64,000 nucleotides of DNA from Ophryocystis elektroscirrha (taxonomy: Eukaryota; Apicomplexa; Conoidasida; Neogregarinorida; Ophryocystidae): positions 1-64,000 of the forward strand of contig JAQIFP010000038.1 in the NCBI GenBank assembly GCA_030141585.1. The letters run 5' to 3'. Positions within the stretch are counted from its first letter, which is position 1; every line of letters starts with the position of its first letter. The notes below the pieces were generated by a model. That model was not told the origin of the DNA, ran no database searches, and saw only the letters and a program-made list of their open reading frames with translations. The translations under genes were made by a program, and so were the position numbers. Shown in pieces: positions 40,200-52,347 of the stretch.

Positions 40200-41980
40200 C
40201 TAACTATCGAAACGCTCGGGTATAGTAGGAGCAATACTATTCAAAAGATTTACTTTTTTGTAAATATATATATTTTTATTATCATTAGTTTCAAGCGAAG
40301 AATGTTTCTTGATATTTTGCCGAGCAATAAGATTTTTGGGAGCTTTCGCCAATTTAATCGTTCTTTCTGCTTTTGGAAACCAAGGGGTATTCTATTAAGC
40401 TAATCAGTAACACAATCTTACGTTTAAAATTTCATGATATTTCAAATAATCCGCTATTGGAGTATATATTTGCTATAACATAATAATTTTAAACGTGTGT
40501 TATTTTTTTTAACATGTGAATTATTTTTCATAACTAATTTTTTACCTTAGTTTTGGTGGGATTTTTTAATTTCACCTGATTTCCAACATTCTACTAATAC
40601 TATTTAATTACTTGCTCTTTAAATTTACTAGACAATAAATTGGATGTATCATTGTCATTTAATATATACTTCTCTAACATTTTTCGATTTGCATTATGAA
40701 TAACATCAGATAGTTGTTGAACTTTATTGTCGTAATCAATGACTGACTTCAAATTTGATAATCCATAATTTAAATCATCTTTTTTCTGTTCCATAGAAAT
40801 AGTTTTTTGAAACATTATGTCTTTCAAATCCGATAAATCATTGGCTTCAGTCTCTTTTCTCAAGTTAAACTTTATTTCTGGAACTTGAGTAACTCTTTTA
40901 AATTCCCCATTAACGTTATTTTCTGTCGGTTGCACTCCAAGTGTACTAGTTAAAAGAACATGATTAGCGAGAACTTCCTAAAGAGTATATTTATAATAGA
41001 CATAAACATTCATGTAAAATAAATAAAAATGTATATAACACTACTGTGTATAATTACTTTTAAATTTTATAAACTTTTGCTTCATATATAACCATAATGT
41101 ATATATAAACATACATTGACTATATATAAATATAATGATCAATTACACTATAATGTAATCCGTATATCTGTATTGTATACTTTAAATAGGTCAAAGGTAA
41201 TTAGACAAAATATCGAATATGTAATAATCTTACTGATTGATGAAGTGCAGAATTAGCTGCTTTTTTATGTGAATTTTTGCCCCCAAATAAAGTTTGAGAA
41301 ATTAACGGTATAGTTTCCAAAGCATTATCAAGACCTTCTTGAGAAGCTTCTTTGACGTTAGAGATACGCCAATCAGGCAACTTAAACGGATGATCCTCCA
41401 ATAAAAGTTGATCAGCAGTTATATTTGTTGAAAATGCTTTTGGGTTTAGTTGCGTTATGCCTAAATTTATTATTATGATATTTCTGCATATTGGAACAAT
41501 TAATTCAAACAGTGCAAGTTAATATTTATGTAATAACAAGTGAACTACAATTCAATGATCTGTTGTAATCTATCGTTTATTTCATTCCCATACTGTAATA
41601 AATTTAATTATGTATAACATCCAAATGATAGAGAATTTCATCAATAATTTATACAGTATACATATACAAGTTTTCAGAATTTATATACAAACATATTGTT
41701 AACTTTTTATAGGCTTTTTTATTTATAACCATACTCGGTTTTTTTTTCATTTGATTCGATATATTGGATGATAAATTAAGCAGCTGTTAGACAGATCAAA
41801 CTTATATATTATTACATTTTTTCCAATATTCTTAGCTGTGTTTAATGAAGATAAATCAATGAATTTGTTCTTAACATTTAGAAAAATTGCATCTTCAGCA
41901 GAAAACAAAGATTTCTTTTTGTAATTATTTCTGAAAATTTCCTATTAAAAGCAAATGATCTGATATTTATATACGTTCAT
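40200..41980 (-). CDS. Unrecognised 344-aa helical protein
   Basis: Seven exons (41980-41975, 41941-41816, 41592-41549, 41483-41234, 40977-40612, 40472-40422, 40391-40200) join with every phase matching to 344 aa. Exon 1 is only 6 nt (Met-Asn). The N-terminal ~70 residues are helical (NTAKNIGKNYGNEINDRL, then QQIIEL). A conserved-looking HPFKLPDWRI block follows, then Ala-rich helices (NSHKKAANSALHQ) and a long coiled-coil candidate (EANDLSDLKDIMFQKT to ANRKMLEKY). The end is Y-T-P-I-A-D-Y-L...N-N-T-P-W-F-P-K-A and a basic tail. I do not recognise the family. No signal peptide or membrane segment is seen. It is convergent with the RING gene (58 bp) and divergent from the 22-exon gene. Confidence 0.6.
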
Positions 41981-42447
41981 GCTTTTATCATGCCCAGCTA
42001 TTAACTTGCTTTGCAGAAAAGTTTTGCTTTTCAAGCAATAAAAACATTCTATAATACTAAAGATAAAAATAATAATTTTAGATTTAATCATTCATATTTT
42101 AGCTCCCTTCCTGTAAAGAAATTATTATATAGAAATTTTGCTGAAATAAATAAACGGAAATTAACTCTTCTATGTTGTTTTAATATAAATGCAGATTCTC
42201 ATATACATATTAAGTGTATTTTAGTATCTAATATTATTATAACATTTTAATTTTAGGTTTACGTTAGAAAAAGTTTTTAAGAATCATTAATTGATTAAAA
42301 ACTAGTGTCAACCACCCAATTCAATTAAATGTTTCTTATTTGGTAATCGCGACAAATTTTAGCATAATTTAAAAAAACAAGCAAGCAATTTAAACCACTT
42401 TTTTTGCAAACAACCATATTATGTCTATATTATAGAAACAAAACATT
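41981..42447. promoter_or_regulatory. Divergent spacer before the 22-exon gene
   Basis: These 467 bp separate two divergent starts. A plus-strand open frame at 42011-42250 starts at TTG, has no family resemblance and biased AT-rich composition, and I do not call it. Promoters for both neighbours are expected here. Confidence 0.4.
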
Positions 42448-45400
42448 ATGGCTCCAATAAAGCTTGAAGTTGAAACACCTAAAGAACTTTCAAAGCGAGG
42501 AGGTCCTCAAGCTTTATATAAAATACTAGAATGTATTCCAACAAAATATGCCAAAGAATCTTTGGATAAAATACCACCAGAGTTTAGAAAATTTGAGATT
42601 ATTCCAATACCGTGCAAATTAAATTCTTCCAAAAAAGGTAATATTTATATTATTTGACGCATATTGGAAGCTTAGATTACATAAAGAATTATAAATAGAG
42701 ATAATTCTGAATATCTTATAAAACGTTTTAAGTCATTTCATATATTTTAAAATTTCAATATGCTTATAAGTATATTGCTTTATTTGTATATTATTCGACG
42801 AAATATGGGATAATATATAGTTAGTAATTAAGATTAAATTATACATACATAAACACTGTTAATTTACATATTTTAACAACATAATATGCCTAGTTACATA
42901 ATGCTCCATAACGGTATTTGAAAATTAGTTTATTTGCTATATGTATGCCTCAGGTGAGTATAAAATTAGGTTTATTATTTATATATAGAAACTTATAATA
43001 TCTATATTGTTAAATAAGAAAAAAAAAGAGTTTATTTATACATAATAATTGAATATATGTGTAATTGTATATATTGTAAACTGATTTATTTTAGAAACTT
43101 CTCAAAAACAAGAGGAACAAATACCAATAAGTGTGCCAACATTGAATGATGCATCAGCGTTTTGCTCTGCTGAGTCTAAGAGAACACCGTACGTAAATAT
43201 TCAGCCATATACGAAATTTCCATATAAGCGAAGGTTAAGTGAATCTCGAAAACAAGCAAGGTTGAGGCAAAATAGAAACGACTGTTATGCAAAAATGATG
43301 ACTCCTCAAAAAAGAACAGGTGTTTTAATAAAACCTCAAGGTTATAATATAAACCCTTCTTCAAGCCAATCATTGGTTGTTCCTCGTTTCAGTGCTAAAA
43401 CGAAGGTACCTATAAGCACATATGATGAAGACAAAGCGAAACATAGTTCAGCGTCTTATATTGATAAAGATTGCCACAATCAAACAGATATAGACACAGA
43501 TGAAAGTTATTCAGAAAATTCTGGTAATAATATAATCAATACAGCTATATATACATAAGACAATAGAACGATTAAAAATGTATCTATTTACATAGTTTAT
43601 TTATAATATTAATAGACATCTATATATATATATCACACATTAAATGATTGTTTACAGATGCGGAAAGTAAACCCTACGATAAAAGAACGTATACACATAC
43701 GGCTCCTATAATCAACAAAGTTATAATTAATGACCCTCCTGTACTTGTCTCACCTAAAATATATATGCCTTCTTCACGACCTTCAAGTAATGTCGCTCAA
43801 CTATCGCGAAAACCTTTTCTACACAACTGCCCTAAAATTATTGAGCCACACCGTAAAGTAGATTCAACTTTCCAAAATCAGCAACCAATGACTAAAACAG
43901 TTTCACAACAAAATTACGGATCATTAGATCAAAACAACCAAGGAGTTCATAATGCATCCTTTAACAGTCATAATAATCAATTACCCAATTTAAATAATCA
44001 ATATTCACAGAATTCTTCGTATTACCCTAGTTATGAGAACCAAAATAACTTTCATTCAGGCAATTATTATAATGCAAAATCTCTGTATCATAATAACGCT
44101 TATAATAATCAACAACAAAATGTTAATCACCTCAATTCAACTCATTCAAATTATATGAATGGTACTCATGCTGATCAAATAGATTCTATGCAACAAAATA
44201 CATCAACTCATAATTCAAGCGCTAATAATTATCATCAAAACCATGGTTTAGTACAACCGAAGCATTATAGCCAGCAACATATTCCTTATATCAACACATC
44301 ACAAACACCCAACATTTTACCGTTACAACCTAATTCATATTATTCAAATCATTTACCTCTGAATCCCAATCACCCAAATCAGATCCCTTTTATACCAGCG
44401 CAACATACATTTGGAGGTAATTTAATTTATTTTATAGTTTATATGTATTATTTTAAAGTAACTGCTTTACTATAATTTGTAGGAAAAATAGACCCAGATA
44501 TCTTTCCATACACAAATACGGCTTATAATACAATCAATGCACCTATTCCTATGCAAAACTTTAGAAGTTTAATGCCTTCAAATGTATTAAATCCTCATTT
44601 ACCACATAATACTCAAACAGTTCCTAACTTTTATATGCCACAGAATGTTTCGCTCTATCCTTCATTTCCGTATATTCAGTCTTCATATTATTCTCCAGTT
44701 GAATCTATGTATCGAAATCCTAATAATACCAATCCCGTAATTCCGGCAGCAGCTTTTGGAAGACATGATTATTCTGCTAGTGTTCCTTTAGTCCCTAACA
44801 TATTTAATGTAAACGGAATTCCTCCCACAGTAAATACAACATGTAATCCATCTCCTTTTAGACGACAGACTATTACATTGCCAACCAATACATCCCAAAC
44901 CTCCCTTAAAAAATTATCTTCTTTCTCTCAGTCAACTTCGTACCCTACCCAAGCCTCACCCCTTATTCCCGCTTATAATGATAAAAGCTATGTATTCCTT
45001 AAAACCCATGATTCTCCCGTATATCTTCCTATAGCCAAGGAAAATAATACTTTCAAAATACCCACAATTTCTGTGCTCCCAAAAAATACTATTTACAAGC
45101 CCACAAACAGCATCACAAACATCAATTCAGTATGTATACATTTCATAACTATAAATTATAATTAGAATTGATATATGTTTGTTTACTTGATACTCAAGAA
45201 TAAATTACTGTTCGTACATAACTTCATTTATACATATAAAACTAAGTATACAAGTTTATTTATGAAAGCCATATAATATCAACAATATTTAATGTGTTTA
45301 AATTAGTTAAACGAAGATGTACCAAAAAAACGTAAAGAGGAAGAAGACGTTAAACTTCTGTTTCTTCAAAAACAATTATCTAATATACGAGAAATGCTAC

Positions 45401-47636
45401 AAAATAACAATCACGAAGAAAAGCATGTATCTCAAGAATTGCAAAATGAGTATATGCGTGCTCAATTTAAAAACGTTCATGCAGCATTCCAAAGTTGTCT
45501 TAAATCCTTGGATGCTTCGTAAGAATTTATAACTCATTATACACTTATCATCATCAGAGATCCAAACGTTCAGATTATTGAAAATCTATTATTTATTCTA
45601 TCAAAATTGTTTAAGTCTGAAAACATGTACGTAAAGTATTAACAATATATTATTCATAATATACATATATATATTTTATATATAAAAAAATTTCTATAAC
45701 AATATATATTATTATATATATTATTATATATCATTATATATTAATATATATTTTTATATATATTATTATATAAATTATTATATATATGATTATATAAGCT
45801 ATTATATATATATATATATGATGACATATTTTGCAGTATTGAAGTATGCAAATCTAGAATTAAAAACTGCATATACATATTATACATATATGTCTTAGAT
45901 AGAAATTATGTTTTACACTAGCATTGTATTATTGTAATATGTTTTAGAAAGGAAAATCATGATTATACAGTACGTTATTTTGAAATAACATGTCTGGATA
46001 GAATTATGATGAGCTGGTGTTTCCAGAAAAAGTCAATAGTGAAGTCAATCATTTAAACTTGATTGTAGAGAAAACTCAGCAAAACATGTTACAAGTATTC
46101 CCTGCTATAAATTGTATGAAATCTTTATAGACTGCTGATCATTTATGGCTATTAGAATGCAATTTAAAAAATTCTCTAGATAGGACAATACCTCAATTTA
46201 TAGACACTTTGTCGGCAGGAAACTTTAATGTATATAACACGTATAACATAACTTTTTTTTTACAGGACTTTAATAAAGTTATTGAGAAATTAAAAGATGA
46301 TTTTTCTAGAGGTGTATCAAAGGTAAACTTTTTTTTATTCACTTCAATAATTATCACTAGTTTAAAGCATTACGTAGTGATTTTGCGGTTATTCAAAATG
46401 ACCTAGACACCGTTAAAAATTCAGCTTGGAATCCAGAACTTAATGCTAACAAACAATGGTAGAGTTTTGTGTTATAACCTATGGTTTTAGTGCTTGTCGC
46501 CCTCGCAGAAAAATACTACAAAACGATATAATCAAGCTTATGGACAAAGTATGTGCTATTATCAATAAACTTACAATAATTAATTTATATTTTTATTTAT
46601 TTAGTTAAGAGAAGCAGCCCAACAAGCTCGTGCTACAGAGGATCGTATAATTAAGTTGAAATTAAAGAATCTCAATGAAGAAGAACAAGTAAATTTGAGT
46701 GTTTTTTTTTAATTTAATCTAAAAAGCTTGTTACTGAACAAACTTCAAAAGAGAAACCCAAACGGTACATGTATCCGTCTTGGATTATTTCCACGCCAGA
46801 GTCTGACAATCACGTTGACGTTAGTTCAGATACTAGTGCAACTCCAATACATTCTCAAAACATTGAAACTGAACATACTTTCTCTTCCCCTATAAGTTTT
46901 AAAGATAAAAAAGTAAAAAAAAAAAAAAAAAAGTTAGATTTCTTTTTGTAGAAACAAGATAATGGTAATTTAACTTCTCAGGAAGTAGAAAGAAAAATAA
47001 AAACTATTACCAAAGTTCTTAAAGACGATTTAATTAAAACTGAACTTAATCTACTTAAATTTCAAGAAGTAATTATTGCATATTTCTTTATATATAATAC
47101 TATTCAAGAACCTTGTCAAGAAACGTATCAGAGAGAATCAGAATAAATCTCATCCATATGAAGCTGTAGTGGAGGTATTATAATAAAGCTATTATTATTA
47201 CACAGATATCGAAAGGCCTTGATCAAATAAAAACCATTCTTACTGTATGATTTATTAAAAAAAAAAAAATTATTTTATGCAGAATATATATACAGACTTT
47301 AATCCTTCGAATACGGTAATATTTCTATTTACTAAACTGTCCGTGATTTAGATTCCAGATGAGGACAATTCGTCTCAAGTATTTTAATAAAGTTTATATA
47401 CTCATTTATCAGAGTCTAATGGTTGCTATTAATAATCTACATAATCAGGCCGCACAAATAAACCTAACAGATACAGAATCGGCAATGTTAAGAGAGGTAA
47501 ACTATTATTTAATATTTAACTTTAATTCAGTTGACACATCAAACAACTAATTTGAACACTATTATTGAAGTAAGAACACACCATCTTCCTCAACTAAATT
47601 TTATAGAATATAAAATTGTTAAAACACTCGCTATAA
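42448..47636 (+). CDS. 22-exon Asn/Gln-rich coiled-coil protein, family unknown
   Basis: Twenty-two exons, from 42448-42637, 43095-43523, 43658-44416, 44483-45129 and 45307-45518 through many small exons to 47607-47636, sum to 3438 nt (1145 aa) with all phases consistent. Residues 1-63 are a compact basic module (KRGGPQALYKILECIPTKYA). About 65-680 is disordered: first basic, then strongly Asn/Gln/Ser/Tyr/His-rich with Pro-rich stretches. From about 680 to the end it is mostly helical coiled coil (KRKEEEDVKLLFLQKQLSNI; REAAQQARATEDRIIKLKLK; EVERKIKTITKVLKDDLIK), broken by a Ser/Thr linker near PSWIISTPESD. A prion-like N-half plus a coiled-coil C-half is the layout of some nucleoporins and granule scaffolds, but there are no FG repeats and I cannot assign it. 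Introns in the 3' half are 31-40 nt and almost all phase 0. Confidence 0.65.
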
Positions 47637-47996
47637 AAGTTGGATAAATCACTTTTTCCTTTTGATATATTATAAAAAAAATAATGGCTAAACATTTTTT
47701 TGAATATATATTTATATGCTCCATCATAAAGACAATATATAAAACAAATAGAATAGCTAAATACCAACACTTTTTTGTCCAAATTTTTGTATTTCACATA
47801 TAAAGTTACATTTATTTATGTATCCGCAAAAAAAAATTATAAATTTAGTTATTATTATTATTATTTTTTTGAGGCGGATAGAAATAAAAAATGTTAATAT
47901 CGTAATATTTCATGTGACGATGTATAGTAAGGTTAAGCATAATGTTAAAACAGAAATTCAGCATGTATTGAAGATATGTTACAGTTGAGATACTAA
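47637..47996. other. Convergent spacer between the 22-exon gene and the PI31-like gene
   Basis: These 360 bp between two 3' ends are AT-rich with an ATT repeat near 47850-47866. No gene was seen. Confidence 0.5.
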
Positions 47997-48836
47997 TTAT
48001 TTAAAATAAAACCGATTTGTAGGTCCTCTTAAGGGTTCATGATCAGGATCAATTTTTGCAGATCTACCATATAATAGAAATCTATGTAAATTTACAAATC
48101 ATATGGATCAGTAGGGTCGTATTGGAAAAACCTAGAGTTTGGTCTAAATATAATAATGATAATGATAATTAATTACCCCGGTAATTTGGGTATAGCGAAG
48201 CCTGGATTATCTGGACCTATCAAATTACCCTCTGGCTTAAAAAAAGGATGAGGTTGCTTATATTTGCCGTGAGAAAAAAAATCTGAAGCTGGAGGGGGTG
48301 AATATGTCATTGTAGCAGCTGAAGCTTCTTTAATTTTATTAAGGCGTTTAATTAAAGAATAGTTAGTGAACTCTAAAGGTTTGGTAGCGGCACAACTTGT
48401 AACTAAACGAGGTATGATATCCGCTGTCAAGTCAAACATCTAAAATATTATTAATAATGATCTAATCCTATATATATATGTCCGTAATTGTAACTATGAA
48501 ATTGTATTCATACCAGTTCACGATCATCATGCGGAACGTTCCATATGATGCTGTTTTTGGAATTTTTCATACTAATGAATTCGATGGTATCTTTGTCAAT
48601 AAAATTAACATTGTAAGAATTCCCGTATAAACTTATAACGCATTCCTGCTTCACTTTGTCTGTTTACAAAATATGCCGTATATATATATTAGAGCTTCAA
48701 TATAATTATAATATACTTGATTTTGTAAAATATGCAAACAAATAACAACCCAAATCAGCTTACTTATATACTTTTCAGATATTACAATGCCATGAATTTG
48801 TTCAATGGCTTGTTTGAAACGTTCATGTAATATCAT
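47997..48836 (-). CDS. PI31-like proteasome regulator
   Basis: Five exons (48836-48764, 48659-48514, 48439-48177, 48143-48096, 48063-47997) give 198 aa. The N-terminal ~75 residues (ISLYGNSYNVNFIDKDTIEF) could be the start of a PI31-type globular domain, but that is weak. The C-terminal half is Pro/Gly-rich in the PI31/Fub1 manner: PLEGNLIGPDNPG-like (actually FKPEGNLIGPDNPGFAIP), then SRFFQYDPTDPYD, and the end KIDPDHEPLRGP. These correspond to the family's G..VGPDHP.F, ARFDPFGP and PDPDHL.PP elements. PI31 binds the 20S proteasome and affects its activity and transport. Three introns are 32-74 nt. It lies 59 bp upstream of the malic enzyme stop on the same strand. Confidence 0.6.
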
Positions 48837-48895
48837 TTTTTTTTTTTTTTGTAAGACTGCCTAAAAAAAAAAAAAGTTATTATTATTATGATAAA

Positions 48896-50596
48896 TTAAT
48901 ACTCCAAATTGAACTTTGAAGAATTTATTATATCTGAACATTTTTGTTCTGTTTTTTGCGATCCATCTTTTTCGAAAAATAGTTGTTGCATCATTGCAAC
49001 TGCAATATTGTGCGTTATAGATTCTAGTTTTTGAATATTTGGAAGTATTATTTTGTTTTCTATGTCTTTTTCAGATACGGTTTCTTGTAGAGCGAACACA
49101 GCCGCATTAAGAGCTTTGTCTGAGATTGTTTTGGGTTTGCTTAACGATACTGCTAATCCAATTCCTGGGAACGCGTATAAATTATTGACTTGAGACGGTG
49201 AGTAGCCCTTCAATGGACTTTGAGGAGAACCTGAAGCAAAAACAACGTTTGGGTGTACCGCAACGGCGTCAACAAAAGTACACTCCATTTTGCTTGTAGG
49301 GTTACTCAAAATAAAGATTACTGGCTGTGGAGTTTCAATAGATTTTAATACTTCTTTAGTTAATAAACCTTGGCAACTAGTGGATGCTATAATAATTGTA
49401 GGATTGATGGTTTTGACTAGATCGGCTAAAGATGGCTTTGACTTGACCAAATCATGGAAAAAGTGCTCTTTACGACTAAAAAAAGTTTTATAGAGATCGT
49501 ATACGCTTTTATTTTGCTTTGTTGTTTGTTCTAATAAATAATTGCTATCAATAATGTCCTCGTAAGTAATGAAGTCTTTTTCAATAAGTAATCCGTTAAT
49601 ATCGTACATAAATATTTGCTCTATAAATCTATTAGGCTCAATTTCCCTGAACTTCGCTGATACAGAGCTTACTATTCGTAGGGCTATTCCCGTAGCAGCT
49701 GTACCAGATCCTATAAACAGGATTCGGCAGTCAAGTGGAGACTTTTTGATTACTTTAAGAGCATTTAAGTATGCAGATGTGGCAACAATACCTGTTCCTT
49801 GTATATCGTCATTGAAACATAAATAATTTTGTTTATATCTTTCTAATATGTTGAAGCAATTATTCAGCGAAAAATCTTCAAAGTGTACGAGTGACTTGGG
49901 CCATTTTTGCTTAATTGTTGCCATAAATTTGTCCATTAAATTATATAATTCAGCTCCATTCAATCTTGGTTCTGATATACCCAAATAAAATGGACTCTTT
50001 TTAAGTTCTTCATTATTTGTTCCAAAGTCCAAGCAAACAGGGATTATTTTTTTTGGACTAATACCTGCGGCTATTGTATATAATCCACCTTTCCCTATAC
50101 ATATACCTATTCCATTAACACCTAAGTCTCCTAAACCCAAAATACGTGACCCATCGGTAACAACAAGAATATCAGGTTCTTCCAATTCATGAAACTTAAT
50201 ATAATTATTAAATAATTTTTCCAATTTATTTTCTTTTATATCATACATGGATATATATAAACCTTCCGTAGGTAATACATCTAATAACTTATGGTTATTT
50301 AAGCAAATATCTCCAATATTTGGCGTATATATGACGGGTAATAAAGCAAATAAATTCCGTTTTACAACATTTACATATAATATAATATTAGTAGACCTTA
50401 AATAAGCTAAGTATACATATCTTTGGACTGCGGAATCCAATTGTGAGATATATTCTTCCACACGTAAAATTTGATTATTTAAACTGTCTTTCTTACACGG
50501 CATCATTCCATCTAAGTTATATTTGCTACGCTCAGATTCATCGAATACACATGACTTATTTTCGTAGCGATTACTCATTATACTTTTTTCACACAT
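48896..50596 (-). CDS. Malic enzyme (NAD(P)-dependent)
   Basis: This intronless gene of 566 aa, rare in this window, has the standard length for eukaryotic malic enzyme. It converts malate to pyruvate and CO2 with NAD(P)+ reduction. Family blocks: Y-T-P-N-I-G-D-I-C near residue 88, VVTDGSRILGLGDLGVNG, CLDFGTNNEEL, VHFEDFSLNNCF, CFNDDIQGTGIVATSAYLNA (metal and substrate residues), the dinucleotide-binding GSGTAATGIALRI, ILSNPTSKMECT, FASGSPQSP, and NNLYAFPGIGLA. No mitochondrial presequence is obvious, so it may be cytosolic. Cofactor choice cannot be read reliably. A second ATG at 50578 (MSNRYENK) could be the true start. Confidence 0.95.
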   Translation of the reverse strand: MCEKSIMSNRYENKSCVFDESERSKYNLDGMMPCKKDSLNNQILRVEEYISQLDSAVQRYVYLAYLRSTNIILYVNVVKRNLFALLPVIYTPNIGDICLNNHKLLDVLPTEGLYISMYDIKENKLEKLFNNYIKFHELEEPDILVVTDGSRILGLGDLGVNGIGICIGKGGLYTIAAGISPKKIIPVCLDFGTNNEELKKSPFYLGISEPRLNGAELYNLMDKFMATIKQKWPKSLVHFEDFSLNNCFNILERYKQNYLCFNDDIQGTGIVATSAYLNALKVIKKSPLDCRILFIGSGTAATGIALRIVSSVSAKFREIEPNRFIEQIFMYDINGLLIEKDFITYEDIIDSNYLLEQTTKQNKSVYDLYKTFFSRKEHFFHDLVKSKPSLADLVKTINPTIIIASTSCQGLLTKEVLKSIETPQPVIFILSNPTSKMECTFVDAVAVHPNVVFASGSPQSPLKGYSPSQVNNLYAFPGIGLAVSLSKPKTISDKALNAAVFALQETVSEKDIENKIILPNIQKLESITHNIAVAMMQQLFFEKDGSQKTEQKCSDIINSSKFNLEY

Positions 50597-51061
50597 AATA
50601 TTTTACCTTATAAAAATCCTGTCGTACACCTTATACTATTAAATTTTAAATTATCATTATGATCCATGAAAAAAACAATATTTTACGTATGCTGCTTGAT
50701 AATTTATCATGCAATTAATTATTTGTACAAATTTTTATGCTTTGAATTACAGTTATCTATAATTTATAAAGAAAAAAATAAAATAGTTTTTTTTTATTAT
50801 AGTCATAAAAACCTTAACTGATGTTTGTCATGTATATAAATTAAAAAGTACATATACTTGAATATAAATGTATTAGTCATTTTATATAAATTATTTTTTT
50901 CAAATAAATGAGAGATACGATATAATAATACATAAGTTATTCATCAATCGATCAATTCAGTAAACCTGCTACTCATATCTGTGCATATAAAAAAGCATTT
51001 TTTTTTTTTATAAACTCGCGGTGCTTAATCACATAAATATTAAAAAATTATGTAGCGGGGA
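50597..51061. promoter_or_regulatory. Divergent spacer between malic enzyme and Ykt6
   Basis: These 465 AT-rich base pairs between two starts should contain both promoters. No exon or motif stands out. Confidence 0.5.
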
Positions 51062-51725
51062 ATGAAACTATTTGCTGTATTAGTTTTTCAAAAGGTCAAC
51101 CGCAATGCTTATCTCTTATATGAACATATGGACTTGTCCTTTCTTAATTTTTTCCTACGAAATCCAGTTAAAGAACACATAATTTTTCATTCTAGACTTG
51201 TTTGTACGCGAACTGGGGAAGATGAACGACAAACAATTGAAGTAGAAAAAGTTGTAGGCAAATGCCATGTCTATGTCAACGCTCAAGGCTTAGCTGGAGC
51301 TGTTATTTCAGACGAAGAATATCCCGTTCGTGTAGCTTATACTTTTTTAAACAAATTATTAGCAGGTTTTATTGAAGTATGAATATATTTAATTATATCT
51401 AACCAATATATATATACCCTACACACACATATATATATATATATATATACATAAATACATATATACATATATACATATATACATATATACATATATACAT
51501 ATATACATATATACATATATACATATATACATATATACATATATACATATATACATATATACATATATACATATATACATNNNNNNNNNNNNNNNNNATA
51601 CATATATACATATATACATATATACATATATACATATATACATATATACATATATACATATATACATATATACATATATACATATATACATATATACATA
51701 TATACATATATACATATATAAATAA

Positions 51726-51766
<41 letters not shown>

Positions 51767-52253
51767 TATATATATATACATGGTTTATATGGTATACACA
51801 TATATTGAGTATTATGATGTGCACATTTCTGTGTTTGTTTGTATCAATGTATATTTCATTAGTGTATATATTGTATTGAGGTGAAATATCAGACATGTGC
51901 TTAGGGTTACAAAGCATATTACGTATTTATTAGGTACATGGAAATAAACTGAAATCTGTCAATGCGGATATGTCGCTAAAATACCCAGAGGGCAATGAAT
52001 ATTTCAAAACGTTTCAAAACCCTGTCGAAGCAGATAAGCTTTATAAAATACAAAAAGATTTAGACGAGGTAAAAAAATGCTTTTTGCTGATTTGTTACAG
52101 ATCAAGGAAGTTATGATGAAAAACATGGATGAATTGTTAGAAAGAGGGGAAAAATTAGACGATTTAATGCAAAAAACTTCGGATTTAAGCAAAACTAGTG
52201 TTGAGTTCTATAGAACCGCTAGAAGACAAAATCAGTGTTGTCAATTGTATTAA
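51062..52253 (+). CDS. YKT6: R-SNARE Ykt6
   Basis: Three exons (51062-51376, 51934-52068, 52101-52253) give 200 aa, the same length as yeast Ykt6. The N-terminal longin domain starts [11 protein letters not shown] and ends in [11 protein letters not shown]. The SNARE motif in exon 3 carries the zero-layer Arg in [11 protein letters not shown]. The C-terminus is [10 protein letters not shown]. Canonical Ykt6 ends in C-C-a-a-X (CCIIM or CCAIM), where the first Cys is palmitoylated and the second prenylated. Here both Cys are kept at the right spacing but the final residue is Tyr, an unusual CaaX end. Ykt6 acts in ER-Golgi, Golgi-endosome and autophagosome fusion. Intron 1 is 557 nt and contains the ATATACAT array and an assembly gap; intron 2 is 32 nt. 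Confidence 0.95.
51430..51775. repeat. (ATATACAT)n array with assembly gap in Ykt6 intron 1
   Basis: Long runs of ATATACAT flank 17 N at 51581-51597 and pass into (TA)n at 51731-51775. The N run shows that the assembler could not span the array, so its true length is unknown. The Tyr/Ile/Met ORFs on the minus strand here are artefacts. Confidence 0.95.
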
Positions 52254-52347
52254 TTATCAAGTAAGCGTAATTATTGAAAATTTTTGCTATTCAGTTTTTT
52301 ATTTTTCTAAAAAAAAAAAAAAATCTCTTAAATAGTTATTTTTTGTA

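Noticed and set aside
40200..41980. SNAP-25-like SNARE identity for the 344-aa protein
   Set aside because: One helix (IGKNYGNEINDRL) loosely resembles a Qb/Qc SNARE, but there is no zero-layer Gln in a heptad register I could support.
42011..42250. Plus-strand 79-codon open frame between two divergent genes
   Set aside because: Starts at TTG after a CAG, has AT-driven composition and no family resemblance; it sits in the promoter region of both neighbours.
45948..46700. ALIX/Bro1 V-domain in the 22-exon protein
   Set aside because: A few words (LREAAQQARATEDR) recall it, but no Bro1 domain precedes it and the heptad pattern is generic coiled coil.
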